Positions 1 through 8,779 are shown, counted from the first letter of the stretch. The stretch: 64,000 nt of DNA from JAAYUK01 sp964392915 (GCA_964392915.1 CAYMRS010000008.1:5968-69967); one strand, 5' to 3'. Translations and numbers: made by a program. The notes: generated by a model not told the origin, from the letters alone.

Positions 1-850
1 AGTATCCAATAAACCCGGTCGCGTAGAAAACCGATTTCCTGGCTTCCTTTGCGTCCGGAACCGTGTAGAATCTCATGAGAATATGGGGAAGGCCCGCGGT
101 GCCGAACATAAGCGCAAGCCCGAGCGAAATGGTATCAATCGGATTGGTAAAGAGCCCGCCAGGCTCCAGAATCTTGTCGCCATACATTTTTGCGGCCTGG
201 CCGAAGAGCTCCCCGTAACTGAACCCCATCTTCAGCATGATAAAAAACACCAGTATCGTGGCGCCGCCGATGAGCAGGACCGCTTTGATAATCTGCACCC
301 ATGTCGTCGCCAGCATGCCGCCAAAAAGGACATAGAGGATCATCAGCACCCCGACCCCGATGATTGCCACCTCATAGGAAAAGCCGAACAGGAGCTTGAT
401 AAGGGTTCCCGCGCCGACCATCTGCGCGATGAGATACAGGATAACCGTTACGATCGAGCCGAGCGCCGCGGCGCTCCGTATCTGCCTTTGCTTTAAACGG
501 TACGCAACCACGTCGGCGAATGTGTATTTTCCAAGATTCCTGAGGGGTTCGGCAATGAGAAACATAACGATAGGCCAGCCGACAAGAAAGCCGACGGAAT
601 AAATGAGGCCGTCATAGCCTTTGAGTGCTACCAGTCCCGCGATTCCGAGAAACGAAGCCGCGCTCATGTAGTCGCCGGCCAACGCCAGGCCGTTCTGGAA
701 TCCGGTGATGCTTCTTCCGGCCGCGTAAAATTGCGACGTAGTTCTTGTGCGTTTTGCTGCCCAATAGGTGATGCCGAGGGTTGCCGCCACAAAAATAAAG
801 AAAAACAGCATCGCTAGGGGATTCGTTTGACCAATGATGGTTTCTTGCAT
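1..850 (-). CDS. ActP-type sodium:solute (acetate/monocarboxylate) symporter, 3' part beyond the window
   Basis: The reading frame is open from an ATG at 850 to the left edge, giving about 283 N-terminal residues of a protein that should be 500-550 long. The start MQETIIGQTNPLAM runs into a first membrane segment, then the family signature QFYAAGRSITGFQNGLA and AGDYMSAASFLGIAG, and later FGTAGLPHILMRFYTVPDA. These place it in the SSS family close to ActP, which imports acetate or similar monocarboxylates with sodium or protons. It starts 2 nt after the stop of the DUF485 gene, the usual actP arrangement. A paralogue lies at 4116-5726. The substrate is inferred, not shown. Confidence 0.92.
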   Translation of the reverse strand, partial: MQETIIGQTNPLAMLFFFIFVAATLGITYWAAKRTRTTSQFYAAGRSITGFQNGLALAGDYMSAASFLGIAGLVALKGYDGLIYSVGFLVGWPIVMFLIAEPLRNLGKYTFADVVAYRLKQRQIRSAAALGSIVTVILYLIAQMVGAGTLIKLLFGFSYEVAIIGVGVLMILYVLFGGMLATTWVQIIKAVLLIGGATILVFFIMLKMGFSYGELFGQAAKMYGDKILEPGGLFTNPIDTISLGLALMFGTAGLPHILMRFYTVPDAKEARKSVFYATGFIGY

Positions 851-852
851 GG

Positions 853-1161
853 TTAATTTCCTACCTTTGCGATCACTTTTCTCACAAGATTGTCGTAGTT
901 GCTGTTCGCCCACATGACGTAAACACCGGTCAGCACCCACGAAAACACAATGACTCCCATCGCAATCGGAATGCCGATGGGTATGGCACCGGATACCTTT
1001 ATGCTCATGAACGGCTTGTAATAAGCAATCAGTATGATGAAGCCGAAATACATAACAAGCATGACGATGGTAAGCGTAAGCGATACTGCATTTTTTCGCC
1101 GCATCAGTTCCTTGAAGTCAGGATCGTCCAGCACCTTTGTGATCTGTTTGCTTCTCTCCAT
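853..1161 (-). CDS. DUF485 family inner-membrane protein, symporter partner
   Basis: This 102-residue protein has two hydrophobic segments, about residues 30-50 and 62-85, separated by a short loop, and charged ends (MERSKQITKVLDDPDF at the start). Size, topology and position directly before an ActP-type symporter match the DUF485 family (YjcH in E. coli), a small membrane protein co-transcribed with acetate permease. Its biochemical role is not established; it is presumed to assist or regulate the transporter. The downstream symporter starts 2 nt after its stop, so the two are almost certainly translated from one mRNA. A second DUF485 gene lies at 5731-5985. Confidence 0.85.
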   Translation of the reverse strand: MERSKQITKVLDDPDFKELMRRKNAVSLTLTIVMLVMYFGFIILIAYYKPFMSIKVSGAIPIGIPIAMGVIVFSWVLTGVYVMWANSNYDNLVRKVIAKVGN

Positions 1162-1279
1162 GCAAGCCTCCTTCTATCTATACAAAACGTATTTTGCCTG
1201 ATGCTCAAAGAAGAAACTGTTTCGCAGGCATGGTTAACAGGGGTTTTTGACCGCAGTCAGCCCCGTGTCATTCTGCCTG

Positions 1280-1990
1280 TCAGGCGCCGCCCCAGCTTTT
1301 TAATGAGCCATCTGCGCCGCCGGTCGGATCCCCGACGCGCAGGAGATCGCCAATCGTGGTTATCCCTTCTCGCTGCACCATCACGAGAAATCTCTGAAAA
1401 ACCTGCGCGGTTGTGAACGCATCGCTCAGTGCATTATGCGCGGCTGCCACGGGAATTCCAAGATCCGCAGCGATCGCAAAAAGAGCGGTGCTCGCCCCTC
1501 CCGACGCATTGTTTGGCTGAAGAACACCCCTTCGGATCAGCCATTCATATAGGGAATACGTGTCAATTGCCGGATTTTCCAGCTCCTTGCCATGAAGCTT
1601 CCGCATTTCCTTGTTCAGATAAAAAAGGTCAACATCTATACAGTGTCCGACAAGAACGGCATCTTTGCAATACGAGAGAAACTCTGCCAGGATCGGTTTC
1701 AATGACGGCTCAAGCTCAACTTCGCTCGGGGTTACTCCATGCACGACAATGCTTTTGGGGTTTAACGCCCGCTCCGGATTCATCATCCGGTCAAAATAGG
1801 TGCCCATCTCTATCTTGCTGCCCTGCATGCGGAGGGCGCCGATAGATATAAGAGAGTCTCTTCGCTGGTCCAGCCCGGTCAACTCCGTATCGAGCACCAC
1901 AAACGGAACATCGCTTATCGAAGCCTCCGGGTTGAAGGCACCCGCCTGCTGCTCTTTTACGCGGAACAGGTCAAAAAACGCGCTTACCAT
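1280..1990 (-). CDS. DEDDh-type 3'-5' exonuclease (DnaQ/PolC-epsilon fold)
   Basis: The 236-residue protein contains the exonuclease motifs in order: Exo I with Asp and Glu in FVVLDTELTGLD near residue 32, Exo II in VLVGHCIDVD near residue 115, and Exo III His/Asp in AAHNALSDA near residue 187. It is a stand-alone exonuclease rather than part of a polymerase, so proofreading or nucleic-acid turnover are both possible. Its start overlaps the end of the DUF294 regulator by 7 nt. Proteins of this type are known to accompany cNMP/CBS/DUF294 regulators; the functional link is unknown. The second symporter module lacks it. Confidence 0.88.
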   Translation of the reverse strand: MVSAFFDLFRVKEQQAGAFNPEASISDVPFVVLDTELTGLDQRRDSLISIGALRMQGSKIEMGTYFDRMMNPERALNPKSIVVHGVTPSEVELEPSLKPILAEFLSYCKDAVLVGHCIDVDLFYLNKEMRKLHGKELENPAIDTYSLYEWLIRRGVLQPNNASGGASTALFAIAADLGIPVAAAHNALSDAFTTAQVFQRFLVMVQREGITTIGDLLRVGDPTGGADGSLKSWGGA

Positions 1991-3891
1991 ATCATGTGCT
2001 TATAGCGTTCAATCACCAAATCCTGCACCTTGGTAATCAGGTGAAACGCCTCTTTCGCGGTCTTCTTTTCGAGATTGGTGAGTACGTCCGGGTTGATGAA
2101 GTTGTCCGGTATGTTCCCTTTTGCGACCTGGCCGAACTGATGCTGAATCCTCAGAAGCATGAGGAATTCAAATGCCTGTGCAAGTTCGTCGCCATACTCG
2201 CCGATGATGCTGTGCTGGCTTTTCAATACGCGGATGCGGTTCAGGGTAGAGGTTTCCCTCACCTGTTTTTCGAGTGCGAAGAGCCGCACCAGATCGACAA
2301 TCGGGGCGAGTCCCTTTATCTTTAGATTGAGCTTGTCTTTGTGTTCGCCGCCCTTTTCCACGACAAACGTTTTCAGGAAGCCGATTGGCGGCCGGTTTTT
2401 TATCGCCATGCTTGCGACGTAGCCAAGGAACACCTTGCGATCTTTCAGATGCGAAGAGAGCGCTGTGCGCAGCTCTTCCGCCAGTGGGCTCTCCCCGTAT
2501 ACCGGACGAAAATCGAAAAAGGTGACTGAGTTGAGTACGGCATCGGCAGTCGGCATCGCAATCCATTGTGAAAAAAACTTTTTCCAGTTCCTGATTGGCT
2601 GACACCATTGCGGATTACTCGCCATAAAGTCGGCGGGGCAAAGCGGAAAACCGCATTGCACCAGACTGTTCCGCACAAAAGAGGTAAACCCCGAGAAGTA
2701 GCGTGTCGCGGCATCCGCCTCATGCGCCGACGCAGGGTCAGCGTAGATAATCGCATTATCCTGGTCGGTTCTGAAGGTCTGCTCCTTGCGTCCCTCGCTG
2801 CCGAATGCAATCCAGCAGTACCGAAGCGGCGGCTGTCCATACTTGCGCTCAGCTATCTCCAGGACCTTGCGGACAAGACGGTCATTAATCTCGGTTATGG
2901 CGCGGGCGATGCTGCCGGCTCGGGCGCCTTCCTTCAAAAGCATCCCGACTATCCCGTTGACCTGCCGCGATACCCCCGCAAGACCCTCCACGCTCTGCTG
3001 CTCTTCTATGTCCCGCGCAATGGACAGCGGTGAGTTGCCCTGCAGAAGCATCAGGTCGTGGTTGGTCAGCATCCCGCACATTACGCCGTCCTTCACGACC
3101 AGCAGATGATGAATGTTGTAGCGAATCATCTTCAGCACCGCTTCAAAGCAAAGATCGCGCGCATCGGAGCGGATTAAGGGGGCGCTCATGACATATCTCA
3201 CCGGTTCGTTCACATCCCGGCCGCGCGCAACCACCTTGCCGCGCAGGTCACGATCCGTTACAATTCCTGACGGCAGGCCGCCTGCATCGTTGAGTACCAG
3301 CGCGCTGACTTTGTTCTGGCACATTATCCCGGCTGCCTCCTGAATCGATATGCTCTCCGGCGCCGTGATGACATGCTTGGTGGCTATCTCCCCTACGGTC
3401 GCGGTGAACATGATTCGATCCGCTGAGGAGGTGGCTAGGCTTTTGTCGTGCATCTCCTTGAATGTCTTGTCTATATAGATATTGAGAAACGATTTCAGGA
3501 AAAAGTCCCGCACGCCTTCATTGGTGTCCAGAAGTTTGCGAACCGTTGTGCGGTCTATCTGGTAGCAAATGGCATCGTCCACCGTCACCACGCTTGCCCG
3601 GGCCTTGTCTCCCCCAAAAAGCGACAGGTAGCCGAACAGGTCGCCCTCGCTCCGGTAGTCAAGCGTTATGTCTCCCTCATCGGGCGTAGAGCGCGATACC
3701 CGCACTGCTCCCTTCTTTATGACGTACAGATAGCTGCTCGCCTTGCCGCCCTGCTTCAGTATCAGTGTGCCTTTCGGATAAAACTCCATGGTAACGCCAT
3801 GCGCCACTGCGGTCAGCTGCTGCGTGTCCAGCAGCTGAAACGGCAGCACCTTGCCCAGAAAATCTGTCACTTCTTCGATCATCATGCCCAT
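1984..3891 (-). CDS. cNMP-binding/CBS/DUF294 putative nucleotidyltransferase, copy A
   Basis: This 635-residue soluble protein has a cyclic-nucleotide-binding domain (about 10-125, with GDLFGYLSLFGG and a following Arg-Ala as in the phosphate-binding cassette), a CBS pair (about 165-285), a nucleotidyltransferase-like domain (about 310-450, AFGSEGRKEQTFRTDQDNA, a GS...DxD pattern as in GlnD) and a DUF294 C-terminal domain. The architecture suggests an energy- or second-messenger-sensing regulator of the adjacent transporter; catalysis is unproven. Residues 1-381 are identical to copy B at 6151-8070, whereas the remaining 250 are only about half identical. No Shine-Dalgarno precedes MGMMIEE, so the exact start among the first four codons is uncertain. 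Confidence 0.9.
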   Translation of the reverse strand: MGMMIEEVTDFLGKVLPFQLLDTQQLTAVAHGVTMEFYPKGTLILKQGGKASSYLYVIKKGAVRVSRSTPDEGDITLDYRSEGDLFGYLSLFGGDKARASVVTVDDAICYQIDRTTVRKLLDTNEGVRDFFLKSFLNIYIDKTFKEMHDKSLATSSADRIMFTATVGEIATKHVITAPESISIQEAAGIMCQNKVSALVLNDAGGLPSGIVTDRDLRGKVVARGRDVNEPVRYVMSAPLIRSDARDLCFEAVLKMIRYNIHHLLVVKDGVMCGMLTNHDLMLLQGNSPLSIARDIEEQQSVEGLAGVSRQVNGIVGMLLKEGARAGSIARAITEINDRLVRKVLEIAERKYGQPPLRYCWIAFGSEGRKEQTFRTDQDNAIIYADPASAHEADAATRYFSGFTSFVRNSLVQCGFPLCPADFMASNPQWCQPIRNWKKFFSQWIAMPTADAVLNSVTFFDFRPVYGESPLAEELRTALSSHLKDRKVFLGYVASMAIKNRPPIGFLKTFVVEKGGEHKDKLNLKIKGLAPIVDLVRLFALEKQVRETSTLNRIRVLKSQHSIIGEYGDELAQAFEFLMLLRIQHQFGQVAKGNIPDNFINPDVLTNLEKKTAKEAFHLITKVQDLVIERYKHMIW

Positions 3892-3902
3892 TGAATAAGC
3901 AA
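2746..3902. repeat. Direct repeat, copy 1 (1157 bp)
   Basis: On reading, this stretch is identical to 6925-8081 in the same orientation, offset by 4179 bp, including silent positions. Similarity continues with two mismatches (3903 and 3905) to about 3913 and then stops. At the other edge it ends abruptly inside the nucleotidyltransferase domain of the DUF294 gene, after which the two genes diverge strongly. The pattern looks like recent gene conversion. Confidence 0.95.
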
Positions 3903-3913
3903 AGTTTATGCCA
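3897..3913 (-). promoter_or_regulatory. Possible sigma54-like -24/-12 element before DUF294 copy A
   Basis: Read on the minus strand the site is TGGCATAAACTTTGCTT, with GG and GC 10 nt apart as in the sigma54 consensus TGGCAC-N5-TTGCA/T. The same element with two spacer changes precedes copy B. It ends about 5 nt before the annotated ATG, so a transcript from it would begin at or inside the first codons. This makes the call tentative. Confidence 0.3.
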
Positions 3914-4058
3914 TTTAGTTATAGAGATAATGGAGATCATGAATAAAACCATGCTGCATCAATATGTTATATATATATTGCATAAGGCAGGACGTTAATC
4001 ATAAATAGCTCGAACGTTGTGAAAAAAGGTTACATTTCGCGATTGGTAGTTACAATAG

Positions 4059-4099
4059 GTAACAGGGGTAAGCGATGATATTCAGCTCACCCCTGTTAC
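4059..4099 (-). terminator. Hairpin after the second symporter gene
   Basis: An 11-bp perfect inverted repeat (GTAACAGGGGT / ACCCCTGTTAC) with a 19-nt loop lies 17 nt downstream of the symporter stop codon at 4116. No clear T-run follows on the minus strand, so it may be a transcript-end stabiliser rather than an intrinsic terminator. Confidence 0.4.
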
Positions 4100-4115
4100 T
4101 CCTTGTGATTAATTA

Positions 4116-5726
4116 CTATTTTTCTTCAGCATGCGCAAGCGCGAAGAAATTGTCGACATCGCCGCGGTCTTTTGTAAACGCCGTCACGAGCAGTATTGCC
4201 AAAAATGACGCCGTAATGCTGTAAATTCCGGGACTGCCGACCACCGTCAAACCAAGAAACGACTTGACTCCGGACAGGTGCAGGATGATAAACAGCGAGG
4301 CGACCGTCAGTCCGGTCACAATCCCGGCAACCGCGGCCTGCCTGGTAAAGCGCTTCCACCAAAGGGTACAGACGAGCGCCGGGAACAAAGCGCTTGCCGC
4401 CATGCCAAATGCAAGGGTAACGAGCCATGCCACGTTTTCTCCCTTCAGCAGCAGGGCAATCATTATGGCGATACCCGACATCACCGCGGTCGTGATGCGC
4501 GCAATCCGGATCTCGTCTTTTTCACTTGCGTTTTTATTGATGAAGCTGGCGTACAGGTCGCGGGTTATGCTTGATGAAGTGGCGATAAGCAGCCCTGCTG
4601 CTGTGCTGAGCATTGCCGCAACAGCTCCCGCTGCGGCAATTCCCATCAGAAAATCACCGCCCATCAGCTTGCTGGTTAGCAGCACTGGCATATTGGTGGC
4701 AAGCCCGACCTTCTTTGCAAGAATCCAGTCGAGCAGCTGCGGATAGAGCAGGTACATGGACATGAATCCCACAAGGATTGCCGCTATATAAAATAGTCCG
4801 ATCGCTATCAGGACGACCGCAACGCTTTTTTTTGCATCCGCTGCCGTCGGCACGGTATAAAATCTGATGAGGATATGCGGCAATCCGGCGGTTCCGAACA
4901 CAAGAGCTAAAACCGTGCTGAGCTGTGCGATCACGGTAGGAGTCATGATTCCGGGCGTCATCGCCGAAGGAGCCGCAGGCAGCGCGCCTTTCACGGCCTG
5001 AATAGCCGCGAGACTCTCAAGCTGTGTCGCAGCCCTTACCTTTTCGCCGGCTTTCGCGGCGACATCGGGAGGAACGGTCATATTCATTATGTCAAAGAGC
5101 TTGACGAAGCTGCCGTCGAATACGACAAAAAGAACAAGAACTACGATAAAGACCATCACGCCCCAGAGAAGCACTCCCTGAATTATTTGGTTATAGGTTG
5201 TTGCCCGCATGCCCCCGAGCACTATGTAGGCGCCCATGAGGATGCCGACCGCAATGGTCACCACCTTGAAGTCCCAGCCCAGCACCAGCTCAAACAGGAT
5301 GCCGGCTCCGAGAATCTGCGGAACGAGATAAAAGACGGAGATAACAATGGTTGAGAGCATGACCGCTATCTTGATTGGCGCCCACTTGAACCGTTTATAG
5401 AGCGCGTCGGCCACCGTATAGGTGCCAACATTTCTGAGAGGGCCTGCTATCAGCATAAGCACTGCCATATAGCCGCCAAAAAAACCTATTCCAATCCATA
5501 TGCGGTCAATGCCCGCCAGGGCGATGGCGCCTGCCACCCCGAGAAAACTCGCGGCACTCAGGTAGTCGCCGACCAGCGCGATGCCATTCTGCATCCAGGA
5601 TATCTTCCGGCCCGCCACATAAAACTCAGCCGTGGAGGTCATCCATCGGCGGCTGTAATATGCTACAAAGATAGTGATCACGACCGACAACACAACGAGA
5701 ATCAGGACTATAGGATTTGCAATCAT
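4116..5726 (-). CDS. ActP-type sodium:solute (acetate/monocarboxylate) symporter
   Basis: This complete 536-residue membrane protein has about 13 hydrophobic segments. It carries the SSS/ActP signatures TAEFYVAGRKISWMQNGIAL, VGDYLSAASFLGVAG and FGTAGLPHILIRFYTVPTA, and the TAAGLLIATSSSITRDLY region. The family imports acetate and related short monocarboxylates with sodium. It starts 4 nt after the DUF485 gene at 5731-5985. It is clearly diverged from the partial symporter at 1-850, so the two may differ in substrate or affinity. The loop near residues 210-260, rich in Ala and Pro, is longer than in ActP of E. coli. Confidence 0.93.
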   Translation of the reverse strand: MIANPIVLILVVLSVVITIFVAYYSRRWMTSTAEFYVAGRKISWMQNGIALVGDYLSAASFLGVAGAIALAGIDRIWIGIGFFGGYMAVLMLIAGPLRNVGTYTVADALYKRFKWAPIKIAVMLSTIVISVFYLVPQILGAGILFELVLGWDFKVVTIAVGILMGAYIVLGGMRATTYNQIIQGVLLWGVMVFIVVLVLFVVFDGSFVKLFDIMNMTVPPDVAAKAGEKVRAATQLESLAAIQAVKGALPAAPSAMTPGIMTPTVIAQLSTVLALVFGTAGLPHILIRFYTVPTAADAKKSVAVVLIAIGLFYIAAILVGFMSMYLLYPQLLDWILAKKVGLATNMPVLLTSKLMGGDFLMGIAAAGAVAAMLSTAAGLLIATSSSITRDLYASFINKNASEKDEIRIARITTAVMSGIAIMIALLLKGENVAWLVTLAFGMAASALFPALVCTLWWKRFTRQAAVAGIVTGLTVASLFIILHLSGVKSFLGLTVVGSPGIYSITASFLAILLVTAFTKDRGDVDNFFALAHAEEK

Positions 5727-5730
5727 GCCA

Positions 5731-5985
5731 TTACCTCCACACTTTAAAGTACAAATACGCCAAAAACCACGAAACCGGGAAGATCATCAGCGACAAAACC
5801 AGACCGAGAGGGAGCCCCGCAACCGGGATTCCGGCAATCTCCTTAAACGGAGGGGTGACCAGTATCGCCACTCCGACATAAAAAACAAAAAAAACGAGAA
5901 AAAAACCGAAGCTCGTGAAGAGCCTGCTTCGATATCGTAGGCCCCCCCCTGCTCCAGAAATTACGGCCTTTGTGCTTTCTGCCAT
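5731..5985 (-). CDS. DUF485/DUF4212-like small membrane protein, symporter partner
   Basis: This 84-residue protein has two hydrophobic helices (about 26-46 and 55-76) joined by a short Pro/Gly turn, and a basic N-terminus. It sits 4 nt upstream of the second ActP-type symporter, matching the small-subunit position of DUF485/DUF4212 proteins. A good ribosome-binding site (AGGAGGTAAAAG on the minus strand) lies just before its ATG. Sequence similarity to the other DUF485 protein in the window is weak, so the family name rests mainly on topology and context. Confidence 0.75.
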   Translation of the reverse strand: MAESTKAVISGAGGGLRYRSRLFTSFGFFLVFFVFYVGVAILVTPPFKEIAGIPVAGLPLGLVLSLMIFPVSWFLAYLYFKVWR

Positions 5986-6150
5986 GGTCTTTTACCTCCT
6001 GTTTCATTGTTATTACTCGACCCTGAAGCACGGCCGACGGGCTGGGCACCGCCCTAAGAAACACTCCGGGAATGTATGCACTCCTGAGCCGTCAGGCGCC
6101 TGACGACCAGAACATGCAGGCTTTGCAAGCACGCGCGGATTATTTTCCGA

Positions 6151-8070
6151 TCATGATCTCAAAGAACCCTGCCAGTATCTGTGTTCGAGAATCTTGTCCT
6201 GAAGCTTGGAAAGCAGAAGGAAGACATCCTTCAGCCCCTTTCTCTCAAGATTGCTGAGGTCTTTCGGATTTATGAAATTATCGGGCTGCATACCGATATT
6301 TATCTGTTGCATCTGATGCTGAACCCTCAGAAGCATGAGGAATTCAAACGCACAGGCAAGATTGTCAGCATAGTCTTCAATAAATCCCTGTTTTTCACGC
6401 AACTGTGCTATCCTTTGGAGCGTCGAGGTCTCCTCAATCCCCTTTTCGAGCGACCACAATCGAATTATGTCAATAAGCGGAGCCAGACCCCGCACCTTAA
6501 TGTCAAACTTCTCCTTCTGGGCGCCGCTTTTCTCGACAATAAACGTCTTTAAAAAGCCGAGCGGCGGCCTGTTCTGGGTTGCAAAGTCTGCCATATTGGC
6601 AAAAAGCGCATGGGGTTTTTCAGCAAGCAACTCGCTGATAAATGTCCTGAGCTCAGCGGCCAGCGAACTATCTCCATATATGGGCCTGAAGTCAAACAAA
6701 ATTGTATATGCGAGGACAGACTCGGCTGTGGGGGAGATGGTCCATCTGGCAAAGTTGTTTTTCCATTCGGAAAGAGCAACCCGCCACTTGGGATTACTCG
6801 CCATGTAGTCGGCCGGACAAAGCGGAAAACCGCATTGCATGAGACTGTCGCGAACATACAGCGAAAATTCCTGAAAATATGCATTTGCGGCAAACGCCCG
6901 TTCAGGGGTTGATGGATCTTCATGGATAATCGCATTATCCTGGTCGGTTCTGAAGGTCTGCTCCTTGCGTCCCTCGCTGCCGAATGCAATCCAGCAGTAC
7001 CGAAGCGGCGGCTGTCCATACTTGCGCTCAGCTATCTCCAGGACCTTGCGGACAAGACGGTCATTAATCTCGGTTATGGCGCGGGCGATGCTGCCGGCTC
7101 GGGCGCCTTCCTTCAAAAGCATCCCGACTATCCCGTTGACCTGCCGCGATACCCCCGCAAGACCCTCCACGCTCTGCTGCTCTTCTATGTCCCGCGCAAT
7201 GGACAGCGGTGAGTTGCCCTGCAGAAGCATCAGGTCGTGGTTGGTCAGCATCCCGCACATTACGCCGTCCTTCACGACCAGCAGATGATGAATGTTGTAG
7301 CGAATCATCTTCAGCACCGCTTCAAAGCAAAGATCGCGCGCATCGGAGCGGATTAAGGGGGCGCTCATGACATATCTCACCGGTTCGTTCACATCCCGGC
7401 CGCGCGCAACCACCTTGCCGCGCAGGTCACGATCCGTTACAATTCCTGACGGCAGGCCGCCTGCATCGTTGAGTACCAGCGCGCTGACTTTGTTCTGGCA
7501 CATTATCCCGGCTGCCTCCTGAATCGATATGCTCTCCGGCGCCGTGATGACATGCTTGGTGGCTATCTCCCCTACGGTCGCGGTGAACATGATTCGATCC
7601 GCTGAGGAGGTGGCTAGGCTTTTGTCGTGCATCTCCTTGAATGTCTTGTCTATATAGATATTGAGAAACGATTTCAGGAAAAAGTCCCGCACGCCTTCAT
7701 TGGTGTCCAGAAGTTTGCGAACCGTTGTGCGGTCTATCTGGTAGCAAATGGCATCGTCCACCGTCACCACGCTTGCCCGGGCCTTGTCTCCCCCAAAAAG
7801 CGACAGGTAGCCGAACAGGTCGCCCTCGCTCCGGTAGTCAAGCGTTATGTCTCCCTCATCGGGCGTAGAGCGCGATACCCGCACTGCTCCCTTCTTTATG
7901 ACGTACAGATAGCTGCTCGCCTTGCCGCCCTGCTTCAGTATCAGTGTGCCTTTCGGATAAAACTCCATGGTAACGCCATGCGCCACTGCGGTCAGCTGCT
8001 GCGTGTCCAGCAGCTGAAACGGCAGCACCTTGCCCAGAAAATCTGTCACTTCTTCGATCATCATGCCCAT
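6151..8070 (-). CDS. cNMP-binding/CBS/DUF294 putative nucleotidyltransferase, copy B
   Basis: This 639-residue paralogue of the protein at 1984-3891 has the same order: cNMP-binding domain, CBS pair, nucleotidyltransferase-like domain and DUF294 C-terminal domain. Residues 1-381 are identical to copy A; after TDQDNAII the sequences part (HEDPSTPE against YADPASAHE) and the remainder is only about half identical. It lies 165 bp upstream of the second DUF485-symporter pair, so each transporter has its own regulator. The shared sensory half implies the same input signal, while the distinct C-terminal half may target different partners. This is inference. Confidence 0.9.
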   Translation of the reverse strand: MGMMIEEVTDFLGKVLPFQLLDTQQLTAVAHGVTMEFYPKGTLILKQGGKASSYLYVIKKGAVRVSRSTPDEGDITLDYRSEGDLFGYLSLFGGDKARASVVTVDDAICYQIDRTTVRKLLDTNEGVRDFFLKSFLNIYIDKTFKEMHDKSLATSSADRIMFTATVGEIATKHVITAPESISIQEAAGIMCQNKVSALVLNDAGGLPSGIVTDRDLRGKVVARGRDVNEPVRYVMSAPLIRSDARDLCFEAVLKMIRYNIHHLLVVKDGVMCGMLTNHDLMLLQGNSPLSIARDIEEQQSVEGLAGVSRQVNGIVGMLLKEGARAGSIARAITEINDRLVRKVLEIAERKYGQPPLRYCWIAFGSEGRKEQTFRTDQDNAIIHEDPSTPERAFAANAYFQEFSLYVRDSLMQCGFPLCPADYMASNPKWRVALSEWKNNFARWTISPTAESVLAYTILFDFRPIYGDSSLAAELRTFISELLAEKPHALFANMADFATQNRPPLGFLKTFIVEKSGAQKEKFDIKVRGLAPLIDIIRLWSLEKGIEETSTLQRIAQLREKQGFIEDYADNLACAFEFLMLLRVQHQMQQINIGMQPDNFINPKDLSNLERKGLKDVFLLLSKLQDKILEHRYWQGSLRS

Positions 8071-8081
8071 TGAATAAGCAA
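6925..8081. repeat. Direct repeat, copy 2 (1157 bp)
   Basis: This is the partner of 2746-3902, in the same orientation and apparently without a single mismatch. Recombination between the copies would delete 4179 bp, removing the complete symporter, its DUF485 partner and one regulator, and leave one hybrid DUF294 gene. Confidence 0.95.
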
Positions 8082-8381
8082 TGCTTATGCCAACCGTTGT
8101 AAAATCTTATACCAAAAAGGAAAGTATCTTTCTAAATCAATAGGTTATTTTGCAAGATGGCTACTGCAACTCTATTGTGAGTCAGGGATAATTGTGAATA
8201 AAGGTGACGCGCTATCGGCTATAAGCTACGAAAAGTAACGTTCATTGTAATGCTCGACAGGCTCAACTTCACCCATTCTGCCCTTGACATCTGCCTAGAC
8301 AGTGGTGCAATCGTCCTCAAAAACTGCTATAATCTGCGAATGGAGCATGTATGAACCGGCAGATGAAAGAGAGGAACGGCT
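8071..8381. other. Intergenic region between divergent DUF294 copy B and fmdB-like gene
   Basis: No coding frame is convincing here. The stretch is more AT-rich than its neighbours. It holds the sigma54-like site of copy B at its left end. At 8325-8333 it holds an extended -10 (TGC-TATAAT) facing right, which is a likely promoter for the zinc-ribbon gene at 8382. Confidence 0.6.
8076..8092 (-). promoter_or_regulatory. Possible sigma54-like -24/-12 element before DUF294 copy B
   Basis: On the minus strand the site reads TGGCATAAGCATTGCTT, again with GG and GC 10 nt apart. It is the counterpart of 3897-3913. The two differences between the copies fall between the conserved -24 and -12 parts. 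Confidence 0.3.
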
Positions 8382-8549
8382 ATGCCCGCATATGATTTCA
8401 CCTGCAAGAATTGCAAGAAGGAATTTACGGCGTTTTACTCAATCGGCGAGTACCAAAAAAGCCCGGCAATCAAGTGTCCGCAGTGCGGAAGCGATAACAT
8501 TCAACGGAAGTTTTCAGGGGTCTTCGCAAAGACCAGCAAAAAATCTTAG
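8382..8549 (+). CDS. FmdB-family zinc-ribbon protein
   Basis: This 55-residue protein begins MPAYDFTCKNCKKEF and contains two CxxC knuckles (CKNC near residue 8 and CPQCG near residue 32), ending in a Lys/Ser-rich tail. This is the single zinc ribbon of the FmdB/putative regulatory protein family, named from a formamidase operon but of unproven function. The start is preceded by GAGAGGAACG at a suitable distance and by a TATAAT about 50 nt upstream. It stands alone, reading away from the symporter modules. A GC-rich hairpin (CCGGCC...GGCCGG) just after the stop may end the transcript. Confidence 0.85.
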   Translation: MPAYDFTCKNCKKEFTAFYSIGEYQKSPAIKCPQCGSDNIQRKFSGVFAKTSKKS

Positions 8550-8779
8550 CCGCGGATGCCGGCCGATGCGGGGCCGGATAAAAGGTCTTCAGGTCGCCGA
8601 ATTCCGGTAGTTTCGGCTATTGAATCGGATTGCCTGTCCGTTGAGCTGCGCGGACTGAAACGTTTTTTCTCCGGGCTGTGCCCTGATCAAGAAAAAGCCT
8701 TCAGGGAATATTGTTCGAACAGGGACTCCTGAAGCTCCTTAATTACGGAGAAGACCTCGAGGAGAGTAGGGCGCTCCAC

